From NCBI RefSeq assembly GCF_000331005.1, contig NZ_AEJB01000328.1, positions 1 through 57,150 on the forward strand: a stretch of DNA of 57,150 nucleotides, written 5' to 3'. The stretch's first letter is position 1, and the number at the start of each line of letters is the position of its first letter. This stretch comes from Streptomyces turgidiscabies Car8 (GTDB lineage: Bacteria; Actinomycetota; Actinomycetes; Streptomycetales; Streptomycetaceae). The position numbers and the translations under genes were made by a program. The notes below the pieces were generated by a model, which did not search any database, was not told the origin of the DNA, and worked only from the letters and a program-made list of their open reading frames with translations. Positions 26,136 through 35,498 of this stretch are shown piece by piece.

Positions 26136-27878
26136 CTACGGACGCTCGCCCGGCAGCCGGACGTCCATGCTCGACAACGTGTCAGGCGACGCGGTGAACA
26201 CCCGCAGCCGGATACGGGTACCCGGGCGCCGGGGCACGTGGAACACCGGCCCGGGCGGCCGGAGCCGGTAGACGGCGCTCGCGTGCGCGGGCAGCGTGGC
26301 CGGACCCTTGACCACCTTCCACCACCGGCTCATGCCCTGGCCGGTGGTGAACGTGAAGTGCGGCGACAGCGCGCTGTCGTCCGTGTTCGTGACCCGGAGG
26401 GTCAGCTCCGACACGGAGTCCGGACGGATCATGAGCACCTTGGTCACCCGCATCCGCAGCGGCGCCGAACCCGTGGCCGCCACCGCCGCGCTCGCCAGCG
26501 CCGGTACGAGGAGCAGCGCGGCGGCCGCGATCAGCGCCGGGCGTCGGCGCGGACCCGACAGGAAGCGCGGCCGGGGCTGCCACGCCCCGGCGAAGGATGC
26601 GGCCGGTGTGGTCACGGCCGCCGCCAGCCAGAGCGGGGTCATCAGCAGGTAGTAGCCGTCCTGTGAACGCGTCGCCAGGAAGAACGCGCACCACGGCAGC
26701 ACCGTCGCCGCCGGCCCGAGCCGCCGCACGAACAGGACGAGCAGCGCCAGCAGGGCCCCGGTCAGCAGCATGCTCGCGAGGCTGTACCAGGCCAGCCGGC
26801 CGCTGCCGCCGGTGTAGTACAGCGCGATGCCCACCAGGCCCTGCCCGTGGATCGTCGCGTTCTGCGTCAACGGCAGCGCGACCCCGGCCGCCCAGGTGCG
26901 CGGCTCGCTCACGACGAAGTACGTGTTGATCAGCAGCCATACGGTGACCGCCGTCCCGGCGATCCGCAGCACCACCCCGGCGGCCGGCCGGGCGCCCAGC
27001 TCGCCCCGGCGCACGGCGTAGATCCCGGCCAGCAGGAACGGCACGAGGAACCACGGCAGTTGCTGCGCCGCGCAGGCCGCGCCCAGACAGGCGCCCCGCG
27101 CGAGGCCGCCCCACCCCAGCCGCCCGCCGGCACCGATCCTCGGCCAGTGCACCACCACCGGGATGAGCAGGGCGAGCCCGATGATCGCCGGGTAACCGAG
27201 CCGCGCGTAACTGGGCAGGAACCCGAAGCCCAGGCACGCCATGGTCGCCGCCGACCGCCACGGCACCGGCAGCAGCCGCCACAGGGTCACCGCGCCGACG
27301 AGCAGCGCCCCGGTCGTCACCGCGGTCGCCGCGAGCGCGCCGTGCCCGAGCCACAGAAGAGGCGCGGTCAGCAGCAGGGCCAGGGGCGGGTAGCCGTACG
27401 TGAGGTCGTAGCCGCCGTTCATCGTCGGCGTCAGGGCCACATCGGGGTTGTGCTGGAAGAGCCACGGCCAGGGCTGCCCGTACACCGGGTGCCCGGCGAC
27501 CAGTTCGCGGGCGGCCTGCGCCGTGAGGACGCCCTCGTCGCCACCGGCGTGGTTCAGGGCGAACGTGCACAGGGTCAGTGTCACGGCGGTGACCAGGACG
27601 CACAGATCGAGGCGGGCGAGCGAACGCGTCCGGCGTACGGTCAGCGCCAGCACGCCGCTGACCAGGATCGACAGATAGCAGAGCGAGATGGCGGCGGCGA
27701 CGACCAGCCGGTGACTGGCGGCCTGCGTCCAGACCGCACGCGTCCCGATGAACAGACTGACGGTCGCGAGCAGCGTCAGGACACGATGCCACTGCGCGGG
27801 CGCGCCGGCCTCCGGGGGCCGGGGTCGCGGGGGGCCGGTCTTCGCCGTGACGTCCGGCGCCGTTTCTGCCAAGTGCAC
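26136..27878 (-). CDS. polytopic membrane protein, GT-C glycosyltransferase-like
   Basis: 580 residues from GTG 27878. About eleven to twelve membrane segments fill residues 30-460. An early loop (HAGGDEGVLTAQAARELVAGHPVYGQPWPW) resembles the Asp/Glu-bearing first loop of GT-C mannosyltransferases of the DUF2029 type. The last 110 residues form a soluble beta-rich domain with no membrane segments. A polyprenyl-phosphate-sugar dependent glycosyltransferase of the cell envelope is likely by architecture. There is no ribosome binding site; TACGTT eight bases before the GTG may allow a near-leaderless mRNA. It converges on yceI with 19 bp between. Confidence 0.7.
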   Translation of the reverse strand: MHLAETAPDVTAKTGPPRPRPPEAGAPAQWHRVLTLLATVSLFIGTRAVWTQAASHRLVVAAAISLCYLSILVSGVLALTVRRTRSLARLDLCVLVTAVTLTLCTFALNHAGGDEGVLTAQAARELVAGHPVYGQPWPWLFQHNPDVALTPTMNGGYDLTYGYPPLALLLTAPLLWLGHGALAATAVTTGALLVGAVTLWRLLPVPWRSAATMACLGFGFLPSYARLGYPAIIGLALLIPVVVHWPRIGAGGRLGWGGLARGACLGAACAAQQLPWFLVPFLLAGIYAVRRGELGARPAAGVVLRIAGTAVTVWLLINTYFVVSEPRTWAAGVALPLTQNATIHGQGLVGIALYYTGGSGRLAWYSLASMLLTGALLALLVLFVRRLGPAATVLPWCAFFLATRSQDGYYLLMTPLWLAAAVTTPAASFAGAWQPRPRFLSGPRRRPALIAAAALLLVPALASAAVAATGSAPLRMRVTKVLMIRPDSVSELTLRVTNTDDSALSPHFTFTTGQGMSRWWKVVKGPATLPAHASAVYRLRPPGPVFHVPRRPGTRIRLRVFTASPDTLSSMDVRLPGERP

Positions 27879-28025
27879 GACACCGGAACGTAATCGTGCC
27901 CGGTGTGCCGCGCGGGGGTGGAGGTGAAGGGTCCGGTGTGAGGCCGGTAAGAATGTCCGCCAGTAGCCTTTTATGACGATTCGGGAAAACCTCAGGCCAT
28001 GCGGTCAGTACACGTGTAGGGCACA

Positions 28026-28055
28026 TTCAGTCAGTACCCGTTCAGTCAGTACACG
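28026..28055. repeat. 15-bp tandem duplication at the nitrate reductase 3' end
   Basis: Two copies of a 15-base unit beginning TTCAGTCAGTAC lie at 28026-28040 and 28041-28055, and a third partial copy, GTCAGTACACG, is at 28004-28014. The second copy contains the nitrate reductase stop codon (28046-28048). Confidence 0.7.
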
Positions 28056-31000
28056 TCGCGCACATAGCGTTTCGCCGCCGTCAGCTGCTTCACGTACGCG
28101 CCCGCCTCGTCCTCGCTCAGACCGCCGTGCGCCACCGCGACGTCCCGCAGCGCCCGGTCCACGTCCTTCGCCATGCGTGAGGCGTCGCCGCAGACGTAGA
28201 AGTGGGCGCCCTCCTGGAGCCAGTGCCACAGCTCGGGCCCGTGCTCGCGCATCCGGTCCTGGACGTAGACCTTGTTGCGCTGGTCGCGGGAGAACGCGGT
28301 GTCCAGGCGGGTCAGCGTGCCCTCCGACACCAGGCCGGCCAGCTCGTCCTCGTAGTAGAAGTCGGTGGCGCGGTGCTGCTCGCCGAAGAACAGCCAGTTC
28401 GGCGCCGTGTGCCCGAGCGCCCGGCGTTCCTGCAGGAACCCCACGAAGGGCGCGACCCCCGTCCCCGGCCCGACCATCACCATCGGCGTCGAGGCGTCCG
28501 CGGGGGGCCTGAAGTGCGGCGCGCGCTGGACGAAGACCGGGACCGCCGTGTCCGGCCCGGCGTCGGCCAGGAAGGGCGAGCAGACTCCGCCGCGCGGGCG
28601 GCCGTGCAGGTTCTCGTACCGGACCACGGACACCGTCAGCGACACCCGGGTCGGGTCGACGAGGGGGCTCGACGATATGGAGTACAGACGGGGCTGGAGC
28701 CGTCGCAGCACCTTCACCCACTCCTGCGCGGACGCCCGCACCCCGTACTCGGCGACCACGTCGACGGCCTGCCGTCCCCAGGACCAGCGGGCCAGGCCGT
28801 CCTTGTTGTCGGACCGCATCAGCTTCTTCAACTCACGGTTGTCCCGGGCCCGTTCGGAGACGAAGCGCAGCAGGTCGGGGGTGATCCGGGTGATGTCGAG
28901 CTGCCGGTGCAGTGCCTCGGAGAGCGAGAACATCCCAACTCCCTCGACTTCCACGCCGGTTGACGCGTCCAGTCCGGTCACGGCCAGCCATTCCTCCACC
29001 AGGGCCGTGGAGTTGACGGGCCGCACCCCGAGCGCGTCACCCGCTTCGTACGTGAGTGCCGTACCGCTGGTGTCGAAGGTGAACCGGCGCACCTCCTTGG
29101 TCGCGCCGGGCAGGCTGAGCAGCCGGTTGCCGACCAGTCGGGCGGGGGAGGGTGCGGGCTTGGCGGACCGGAAGGTGGGTGCGGAGACCGGGGCGGACGC
29201 CGTGCCCACGTCCTGCTTCAGGGGGGAACTCGCTTGCTCTGGCGCGTCCTTGCTGTCCTTGCTGTCCTTGCTGTCCTTGACGTCCTGCGTGTCCAGCACG
29301 TCGAGCACCTGGTCGAGCCACGCGTCCGCCGACGGCTCGAAGTCGGGCTCGCAGTCGGTGCGCGGAGTGATCCGCACCGCCCCCAACTCGTCGAGCCGCG
29401 CGTCCAGTCGGCGCCCGTGCCCGCAGAAGTCGTCGTACGAGGAGTCCCCCAGCGCGAGGACGGCGTACCGCACGCCGTCCAGCCGCGGTGCCTGCTCCCC
29501 GGAGAGCGTGTCCCAGAAGCCGGAGCCGTTGTCGGGGGCGTCGCCGTCGCCGAAGGTGCTGGTGATGAAGAGGAGATCGGCGCTGCGTGCGAGGGCGGTC
29601 ACATCGGCCTCGTCCATACCGACGAGCCTCGCCCGGTGCCCACCGGCGTTCAGCCGCTCGGCGGTCGCACCGGCGAGTTCCTCGGCGTTGCCCGTCTGCG
29701 AGGCCCACAGCACGACGACCTCGCGTCCGTCGACCTGGACCCCGACACCGACCCGTTCCTGCGGCGGAGCCTCCACGGTCCTGGAGTACATCCCGGCGAG
29801 CATCCCGTTCACCCAGTCGGCGTGCTCGGCGCTGAACGGAGCGGAGGCCGGCAGCACGGGAATCCCCACGGCGCCGGCGGGCAGCCCGGCGAGGAAACCC
29901 GAGAGGTACTGACGCTCCTGCGCGCTGAGCACGGGCGGGGGAGCGGGAGTGAACGCGAACTCCGGTACGGCGACCGGGGCTTGAGGACGGGCGGGCTCGG
30001 GGGCGGCAGGGGGCCGCACCTGGGCCTCGGGCCGGTGCACCCTCACCAGGGAGACCGCGCACACCTTGAACTCCGGCTGCAGGGACAGCGGGTCGACGGC
30101 GTCGCTCGTCACGGCGTTGATGCTGAGGTACTCCCCGAAGAGGTCGTTCCAGTGGAAGGGCGCGAAGACGCAGCCCCGCCGCACCCGGTCGGTGACGACC
30201 GCCGGCAGCACGGCCCGCCCGCGCCGCGAGGCGACCTCGACCGAGTCGCCGTCCACGACCCCCAACTCCTGGGCGTCCTCGGGATGGACCTCCACGAACG
30301 GCCCGGAGTTCAGCTTGTTGAGCTTGGCGACCTTCCCCGTCTTGGTCAGCGTGTGCCACTGGTGCTGCACGCGCCCGGTGTTGAGAACGAACGGGAAGTC
30401 GTCGTCGGGCAGTTCGGCGGCGGGCAGATGCGGCCGGGCGTGGAAGACACCACGCCCACTGGCCGTCGGGAAGCGCAGCCCGTCCGGCTCCTCCCGGTAG
30501 CGAACGGGATTGCGCGCGGGCCCGTCCACCGAGGCGGCCGGCCACTGCACGGGAGTCTCCCGCAGCCGCTCGTAGGTGACCCCGCGAAGGTCCCACCCGG
30601 TCTTCGGGTTCCACGCCCGCTTGAGCTCCTCGAAGACGTCCTCCGCGCTCTCGTACGCGAAGCCCTCGAACCCCATGGCGCGGGCGACGTCCGCGATGAT
30701 CCGCCAGTCGGCCATGGCGTCGCCCGGCGGGTCGACGGCAGCGCGGGCGAGGGTGAGGTTGCGCTCGCTGTTGACGAGGACGCCCTCCGCCTCGGTCCAC
30801 ATGGCGCCGGGCAGCACGATGTCGGCGTACGCGTTGGTCTCCGTCTCCGCGAAGACATCCTGGGTGACGACGAACTCGGCGGCCTCCAGGCCCTCGATCA
30901 CCGTACGGCGGTTGGCGACCGAGGCGACCGGGTTGGTGCAGATGATCCAGCAGGCCTTGATCTGCCCCTCGGCCATCCGCCGGAACATCTCGATCGTGCC

Positions 31001-32182
31001 GAGCCCGGCGCCGTCCTTGCGCAGCGTGCCGGCCGGCAGCTCCCACAGGTCCTCGACGAACGCCCGCTCCTCGTCCACCAGTACGGACCGCTGGCCGGGA
31101 AGCCCCGGCCCCATGTACCCCATCTCCCGGCCGCCCATCGCGTTGGGCTGACCGGTGAGGGAGAAGGGCCCGCTGCCGGGGCGGCAGATCGCGCCGGTGG
31201 CGAGATGCAGGTTGACCAGGGCGTTCGTGTTCCAGGTGCCGTGCGTGGACTGGTTGAGCCCCATGGTCCAGCAGCTCATCCACTCGCCGGCCTCCCCGAT
31301 GATGCGCGCCGCTTCCCGGATGTCGTCCTCGGGGATGCCGGTGATCGCGGAGACGGCGTCCGGCGTGTAGTCGGCGAGGAAGGCCGGCATCTCCTCCCAG
31401 CCCTCGGTGTGGGCGGCGATGAACTCCTGGTCCGTGTACCCCTCGGCGTGCAGGAGGTGGAGCAGCCCGTTGAGGAAGGCCAGATCCGTGCCGGGCCTGA
31501 TCTGCAGGAACAGGTCGGCCTTGGCGGCGGTGGCGGTACGGCGTGGGTCGACGACGACGAGCCTGGCCCCCGCCTTCACCCGCTCCATCATCCGCAGATA
31601 CAGGATCGGATGGCAGTCGGCCATGTTCGACCCGATGACGAGGAAGGCGTCGGCGAGGTCGAAGTCGTCGTACGAGCCGGGCGGCCCGTCGGCGCCCAGC
31701 GACAGCTTGTATCCGGTGCCCGCGCTGGCCATGCACAGCCGGGAGTTGGACTCGATCTGGTTCGTGCCCACGAACCCCTTGGCAAGCTTGTTCGCCAGAT
31801 ACTGCGCCTCCAGGCCCATCTGCCCGGAGACATAGAAGGCGACGGCGTCCGGCCCGTGCTCGTCGACGATGGCCCGCAGCCGCCGGGCGGTCTCGGCGAC
31901 GGCGTCCGCGACGGGCGCCGGCACCAGTTCCTCGCCCCGGTCGTCGAAGCCGTCCCGGACCAGCGCGGTGGTCAGCCGGCCGGGCGCACTGAGCATGTCG
32001 GCGGTGGTGGCCCCCTTGGTGCACAGCCGTCCCGCGTTCGCGGGGTGCGCCTTGTCCCCGGACGCCTTGAAGACCGTACGCCGCCCGTCGGGTCCGAGCC
32101 CGACGTCCAGCACGATTCCGCAGCCCACCCCGCAGTACGAGCACACCGTTCGTACCTGCGTGGTCGTGGGGGTAGTGGTCAC
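28046..32182 (-). CDS. nasA: assimilatory nitrate reductase fused to flavodoxin/FAD reductase (NasA-CysJ type)
   Basis: 1378 residues from GTG 32182 with AGAAAGG upstream. Residues 1 to about 720 form a molybdopterin oxidoreductase with an N-terminal [4Fe-4S] site (CSYCGVGC, then a further Cys in RLCTKG). A flavodoxin domain ([17 protein letters not shown], about 815-965) and a CysJ-like FAD/NADPH reductase domain (about 1015-1378, ending RYVRDVY) follow. One chain can therefore pass electrons from NADPH through FAD, FMN and Fe-S to molybdenum to reduce nitrate to nitrite in the cytoplasm. The linker near residues 966-980 has a Lys-Asp-Ser tandem repeat. A GlnR-like box upstream indicates induction in nitrogen limitation. 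Confidence 0.9.
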   Translation of the reverse strand: MTTTPTTTQVRTVCSYCGVGCGIVLDVGLGPDGRRTVFKASGDKAHPANAGRLCTKGATTADMLSAPGRLTTALVRDGFDDRGEELVPAPVADAVAETARRLRAIVDEHGPDAVAFYVSGQMGLEAQYLANKLAKGFVGTNQIESNSRLCMASAGTGYKLSLGADGPPGSYDDFDLADAFLVIGSNMADCHPILYLRMMERVKAGARLVVVDPRRTATAAKADLFLQIRPGTDLAFLNGLLHLLHAEGYTDQEFIAAHTEGWEEMPAFLADYTPDAVSAITGIPEDDIREAARIIGEAGEWMSCWTMGLNQSTHGTWNTNALVNLHLATGAICRPGSGPFSLTGQPNAMGGREMGYMGPGLPGQRSVLVDEERAFVEDLWELPAGTLRKDGAGLGTIEMFRRMAEGQIKACWIICTNPVASVANRRTVIEGLEAAEFVVTQDVFAETETNAYADIVLPGAMWTEAEGVLVNSERNLTLARAAVDPPGDAMADWRIIADVARAMGFEGFAYESAEDVFEELKRAWNPKTGWDLRGVTYERLRETPVQWPAASVDGPARNPVRYREEPDGLRFPTASGRGVFHARPHLPAAELPDDDFPFVLNTGRVQHQWHTLTKTGKVAKLNKLNSGPFVEVHPEDAQELGVVDGDSVEVASRRGRAVLPAVVTDRVRRGCVFAPFHWNDLFGEYLSINAVTSDAVDPLSLQPEFKVCAVSLVRVHRPEAQVRPPAAPEPARPQAPVAVPEFAFTPAPPPVLSAQERQYLSGFLAGLPAGAVGIPVLPASAPFSAEHADWVNGMLAGMYSRTVEAPPQERVGVGVQVDGREVVVLWASQTGNAEELAGATAERLNAGGHRARLVGMDEADVTALARSADLLFITSTFGDGDAPDNGSGFWDTLSGEQAPRLDGVRYAVLALGDSSYDDFCGHGRRLDARLDELGAVRITPRTDCEPDFEPSADAWLDQVLDVLDTQDVKDSKDSKDSKDAPEQASSPLKQDVGTASAPVSAPTFRSAKPAPSPARLVGNRLLSLPGATKEVRRFTFDTSGTALTYEAGDALGVRPVNSTALVEEWLAVTGLDASTGVEVEGVGMFSLSEALHRQLDITRITPDLLRFVSERARDNRELKKLMRSDNKDGLARWSWGRQAVDVVAEYGVRASAQEWVKVLRRLQPRLYSISSSPLVDPTRVSLTVSVVRYENLHGRPRGGVCSPFLADAGPDTAVPVFVQRAPHFRPPADASTPMVMVGPGTGVAPFVGFLQERRALGHTAPNWLFFGEQHRATDFYYEDELAGLVSEGTLTRLDTAFSRDQRNKVYVQDRMREHGPELWHWLQEGAHFYVCGDASRMAKDVDRALRDVAVAHGGLSEDEAGAYVKQLTAAKRYVRDVY
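29246..29290 (-). repeat. 9-bp coding tandem repeat in the nitrate reductase linker
   Basis: Four near-perfect copies of GTCCTTGCT (plus strand) and a degenerate fifth encode repeated Lys-Asp-Ser in the linker between the flavodoxin and FAD domains. The 9-bp period preserves the frame, so copy number can vary without breaking the enzyme. Confidence 0.8.
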
Positions 32183-32251
32183 GTGCTGCCTTTCTCCGTC
32201 TTCCGTCGTTCTTCATGCCGGGCCCGCTGCTCATGAGCGTACGAATTGCCC

Positions 32252-32267
32252 GTTACGTCGATGTCAC
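32252..32267. promoter_or_regulatory. GlnR-type box upstream of nitrate reductase
   Basis: On the minus strand GTGAC, six bases, GTAAC matches the actinobacterial GlnR half-site pair (GTnAC-n6-GnAAC). It lies 70 bp upstream of the nitrate reductase start. GlnR activates nitrate assimilation genes when nitrogen is scarce. Confidence 0.6.
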
Positions 32268-32453
32268 GTGATCCGATCATGAGCGGTTACGCCCGCTGCA
32301 CAGCCAGAGTGTCAGTGCTGTGAGGTACGGATAGGTGTTCGGATTTTTCTCACACAGGGGGTCGCTGAGCGTGTCGTATTGGGCCGATCGGGTGACCATG
32401 AGTAAGAATTGGCTGATGCAGACAGTCAGTGCGAGCCAGGGCGGAGTGGGTCG

Positions 32454-32843
32454 ATGAACAGCCACGATGTCACCGACGAACAGTGGGAGGGGCTCGCCCA
32501 GGTAGTACCGCTGAGAGGCCGGGACGCCTGGCCGTCCGCGGTGGGCCACCGGTCGATGCCCGAGGCGCAGACCGAGGCCAGGCGGCGTTTCGTCGTCCTG
32601 CGCGTCAATGTCTTCGCGGACGCGCGAGAGGTCGCAGAGACGCTGATGGCGGGCATACCGGTGCTCCTCGATCTGACGGGCGCCGAGACGGACACCGCCA
32701 AGCGGGTCCTCGATTTCAGCACGGGCGTCGTCTTCGGCCTGGCGAGCGGGATGCACCGGGTCGACCGGAACGTGTTCCTTCTCACCCCGCCCGGCACCGA
32801 GGTCGGCGGACTCATGGGGGGAGCGGGCATCCCGGAGCACTGA
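32454..32843 (+). CDS. SepF-like cell-division protein paralogue
   Basis: 129 residues from ATG 32454 with GGAG eight bases upstream. The SepF domain covers about residues 45-120: RVNVFADAREVAETLMAGIPVLLDL, then DTAKRVLDFSTGVVFGLASG and NVFLLTPPG. It lacks the N-terminal membrane-binding amphipathic helix of true SepF, starting instead with an unrelated 40-residue segment (DVTDEQWEGLAQVVPLRGRD). Streptomyces carry SepF-like paralogues that affect FtsZ positioning. It is not in the division cluster here, so it is a stand-alone paralogue. Confidence 0.82.
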   Translation: MNSHDVTDEQWEGLAQVVPLRGRDAWPSAVGHRSMPEAQTEARRRFVVLRVNVFADAREVAETLMAGIPVLLDLTGAETDTAKRVLDFSTGVVFGLASGMHRVDRNVFLLTPPGTEVGGLMGGAGIPEH

Positions 32844-32935
32844 GACCGGCCGCACGGCGAGATCCGTCCCCCGTTCGTAGGAAGGTGCGGCGGACAAAAC
32901 GGTTCGCCTCGCAGGCGGAGGCCTACGGTCCGGAT

Positions 32936-34108
32936 ATGACCCTCTCGCTGGACTTACCGCCCTCCCCTGCCACCGCGGAACAGAGGGCGGCGCGTCCCGA
33001 CCGGCCGAGCGTCACCGAACTGAGACTGGCCGCCTACGCGGGGCACCGACAGACCAGGTTCCCGCTCGGGCGGCTCACCCTCCTCGCCGGTCCGAGCGGC
33101 GGCGGCAAGTCGACAGCGCTCAGGGCGTACGAGTCGCTGGCCCGGCTCGGCTCCGGCGTCACCGTCGGGGAGGCGTTCCGGGATCCGGCCGCCTGCGTAC
33201 CGGAACGCGCCCGCCCCGACGCCCAGAGCCGGCGCGGCTTCCGCATCGGCTGTACGGCGGACGGTCCCGAGGGTCCCGTACGGCTCGACGTCGCCGTCCA
33301 GGCCGAGCCCGAACTGCGCATCGTGGGCGAGCGGTTGAGCGCCGGCGGAGTGGTCCTGCTGGAGACGGCGCTGCGCGATCCCGGCCGGCGCACCGTCCAG
33401 GCAGCCTGGTACACCGCCGGTTCGGCGACGGTCACCCGTGCCCCGATGCCGGACGACCTGCTCGGCACGGCCCTGCTGCCGCTGCGGGTGGCCGGGAAGA
33501 CGGACGGACAGCGCCAGGTCATCGCCGCCGCCGAGCAGATGGTCGTCGCCCTGCGCTCCGTCTTCGCCTGTGATCCCCGGCCCGACCGGATGCGCGCGGC
33601 GGTCCCCGTGGGCAGCGGGCGGCTCCTGCCGGACTGCGGCAACCTGGCCGAGGTCCTCTGGCGCACCCGGTCCGAATGCACCATCCGCCACGGCCTGTTG
33701 GTCGCCGCCGTCCGTGAGGCCTGCACGGGCCCGGTCGGGGACGTACGGGCCGACGAGGTCGCCGACGGACGCGTCCGGGCCGTACTGGACCGGGGCGACG
33801 GGCTGCTCACCGGCTTCGGCAGGCTGGGCGACGGCGAGTTGAGGTACGCGGGTCTGGCGCTGGTCCTGCTGACCGGCCCCGGCGTACTGACCGTCGACCG
33901 GCCCGGCGAGGTACCCGACGCCCTCCAGGCGCTCACGGTCCTCGCCGACGGTTTCGACCGGGCCCTCGACGTCCGGCAGCGCGAGCAACTCCTGCGGCTG
34001 GCGGCCCGGATGTGCGAGCGCGGTCATATCCGCCTCCTCGGTACGGTGAGCGACGCGTCCTGGGCGGAGGGGGTGCCGGGGGTGACGGTGGTACACCTGG
34101 AGCCGTGA
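32936..34108 (+). CDS. AAA-type ATPase (SMC/RecF-like predicted ATP-binding protein)
   Basis: 390 residues from ATG 32936. Walker A is GPSGGGKST (about residue 52), and the fold resembles AAA_21/AAA_15 proteins, with a long insertion before a late LGDGELRYAGLALVLLTGPGVLTVDRP signature/Walker B region. Here the usual DEP reads VDRPGEV. No Shine-Dalgarno is visible; TACGGT (32924-32929) lies six bases before the ATG, indicating a leaderless transcript. The stop overlaps the MazG gene (GTGA), so the two are coupled. The function is not known. Confidence 0.75.
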   Translation: MTLSLDLPPSPATAEQRAARPDRPSVTELRLAAYAGHRQTRFPLGRLTLLAGPSGGGKSTALRAYESLARLGSGVTVGEAFRDPAACVPERARPDAQSRRGFRIGCTADGPEGPVRLDVAVQAEPELRIVGERLSAGGVVLLETALRDPGRRTVQAAWYTAGSATVTRAPMPDDLLGTALLPLRVAGKTDGQRQVIAAAEQMVVALRSVFACDPRPDRMRAAVPVGSGRLLPDCGNLAEVLWRTRSECTIRHGLLVAAVREACTGPVGDVRADEVADGRVRAVLDRGDGLLTGFGRLGDGELRYAGLALVLLTGPGVLTVDRPGEVPDALQALTVLADGFDRALDVRQREQLLRLAARMCERGHIRLLGTVSDASWAEGVPGVTVVHLEP

Positions 34109-34458
34109 CAGACCAAGAACACGCCGAAAATGCAGGCCGGTTGGATGTGGCGCGACTCCAGCGCAGGCTGGCCGACTTCGCGGCGGCACGGAACTGGCAG
34201 CCGTTCCACACCCCGAAGAACCTCGCCGCCGCGCTCAGTGTGGAGGCGTCCGAACTGGTCGAGATCTTCCAGTGGTTGACGCCCGAGCAGTCGGCGCGGG
34301 TGATGGACGACCCGGACACCGCCCACCGGGTGACCGACGAGGTCGCCGACGTGCTCGCGTATCTGCTCCAGCTGTGCGAGGTGCTCGGGATCGACGCGCT
34401 GGCCGCCCTCGACGCGAAGATCGACCGCAACGAACAGAGGTTCCCGAAAGCAGAGTAG
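34105..34458 (+). CDS. MazG-like nucleotide pyrophosphohydrolase
   Basis: 117 residues from GTG 34105, overlapping the ATPase stop. The all-alpha NTP pyrophosphatase motif ExxE...ExxD is present (SVEASELVEIFQWL near residue 50, then VTDEVADVLAYLL). Length and motif fit the single-domain RS21-C6/dCTPase subgroup that hydrolyses aberrant or excess dNTPs. WQPFHTPKNLAAALSVEA is the usual N-terminal segment. Coupling to the ATPase suggests a shared nucleotide-related task. Confidence 0.88.
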   Translation: MTDQEHAENAGRLDVARLQRRLADFAAARNWQPFHTPKNLAAALSVEASELVEIFQWLTPEQSARVMDDPDTAHRVTDEVADVLAYLLQLCEVLGIDALAALDAKIDRNEQRFPKAE

Positions 34459-34617
34459 TTACTCTCCGGAGTCGAATTGCGGTCCGTTCTCCTTTTGTTG
34501 TCCGCAGATTTCCGCCTTCCTCTGGCTTTTCGCCCCACGGCCCTTCACTCTGGGTAGTGGACAGTGTAGTTCGGGCGGACGTGCGAACAGCGCGTCGGGA
34601 ACAGACGGGGGCAGCGC

Positions 34618-35091
34618 ATGGACGCGGTGCAGCTCATTCTGACGAGCAGACATGCCCTCGCGATCAGCGAAGGCGTGTCCCGGACCCTGGCGGAGGTGTG
34701 GCAGGCGCAGGCCCTCGCGCAAGCGATAGGCAGCCGCCTCGCAGTCACCGGACCACCCGAACTGCGGGGCGAGGCACTGGGGTTGACCGAACTGGCGGGC
34801 CGAGGCTGCGGCGTACTGGACGAACCGCGCCTCGCCGTCGGCGCCTTACGCGCGGCCCAGCTCACCGAGCTGGGTGACGCCCGCCAGACCCTTCTCTGCC
34901 TCGGCAACCTCCTCGGCGAGGCCGGCATAGCCCTGGTCGGCATCGCCAGCGCGGCGGACGACGAGACGACGTACTGGCAGTGCATGGAGTCGATCGACGC
35001 GGCGGACGAGTCCCGCGACCGGGTCCTGGAAATGCTCCGCAAGCTGGCGGCCAGGGAGGCGGCGGGCGGAGCGGAACGGGTCGCGGGCTAG
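34618..35091 (+). CDS. DUF6099-family protein; IS element inserted at its stop codon
   Basis: 157 residues from ATG 34618. The N-terminus (MDAVQLILTSRHALAIS, VWQAQALAQAIG) matches the actinobacterial DUF6099 family as I remember it. The protein is helical, without membrane segments or catalytic motifs, and its function is unknown. The stop codon TAG at 35089-35091 is split by the IS junction: TA is the target duplication and G is the first base of the element. The reading frame is therefore unharmed. The region after the stop in the ancestor continues at 36428. Confidence 0.75.
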   Translation: MDAVQLILTSRHALAISEGVSRTLAEVWQAQALAQAIGSRLAVTGPPELRGEALGLTELAGRGCGVLDEPRLAVGALRAAQLTELGDARQTLLCLGNLLGEAGIALVGIASAADDETTYWQCMESIDAADESRDRVLEMLRKLAAREAAGGAERVAG

Positions 35092-35099
35092 GCCGTGTT

Positions 35100-35429
35100 T
35101 TAGAAGGTGCTGGTCTGGTGGGTTGGGCGTCCGGGGAAGTTGCGGGCGGCCAGCCAGACGATGAGGTCGCCTGCGATCCGGTCGATGCTGGTATCGGTGT
35201 CGACCTTGTGTTCACGGCGGGTGGTGTCGCGTCGGACGATCTCGTAGCCGCCTTCGTCAGCGACAGCGACGGACACAAACCAGGCTGGGTCGTCCTGGTC
35301 GGGCTGGACGACGACGAACGTGTTGTCCTTGTCGTTGAGTTCGCTGATCAATTCGAACAGGGCATCCTCGGACGGGTCGTCGATGTGGTCGCCGTTTTCG
35401 CTGTCTGCGCAGTAGTACTTGGCGGCCAC
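35100..35429 (-). CDS. IS passenger protein, unknown function, acidic 109 aa
   Basis: 109 residues from GTG 35429, preceded by GGGGAGAG at suitable spacing. The gene lies wholly inside the IS, downstream of the transposase. Its stop codon TAA (35100-35102) is inside the terminal inverted repeat. The product is acidic and looks like a small alpha/beta protein (DALFELISELNDKDNTFVVV, AWFVSVAVADEGGYEIVRRD, IDRIAGDLIVWLAAR). The pattern recalls small immunity-type proteins such as Imm1, but the similarity is weak. It has no signal peptide or nuclease motif. The function is unknown. Confidence 0.7.
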   Translation of the reverse strand: MAAKYYCADSENGDHIDDPSEDALFELISELNDKDNTFVVVQPDQDDPAWFVSVAVADEGGYEIVRRDTTRREHKVDTDTSIDRIAGDLIVWLAARNFPGRPTHQTSTF

Positions 35430-35498
35430 TGGACTCTCCCCATGGTGCGCTGTCGGTTCGGGCGCCAGCATGGCACGGCCGGATGGGCCGGCGGCAGG

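Noticed and set aside
29234..32236. 1000-codon open frame antisense to the nitrate reductase, and a similar minus frame at 29037-32234
   Set aside because: High-GC third positions leave antisense frames open by chance; the composition is Arg/Gly/Pro/Val-rich with no domains, while the nitrate reductase frame has full motifs.
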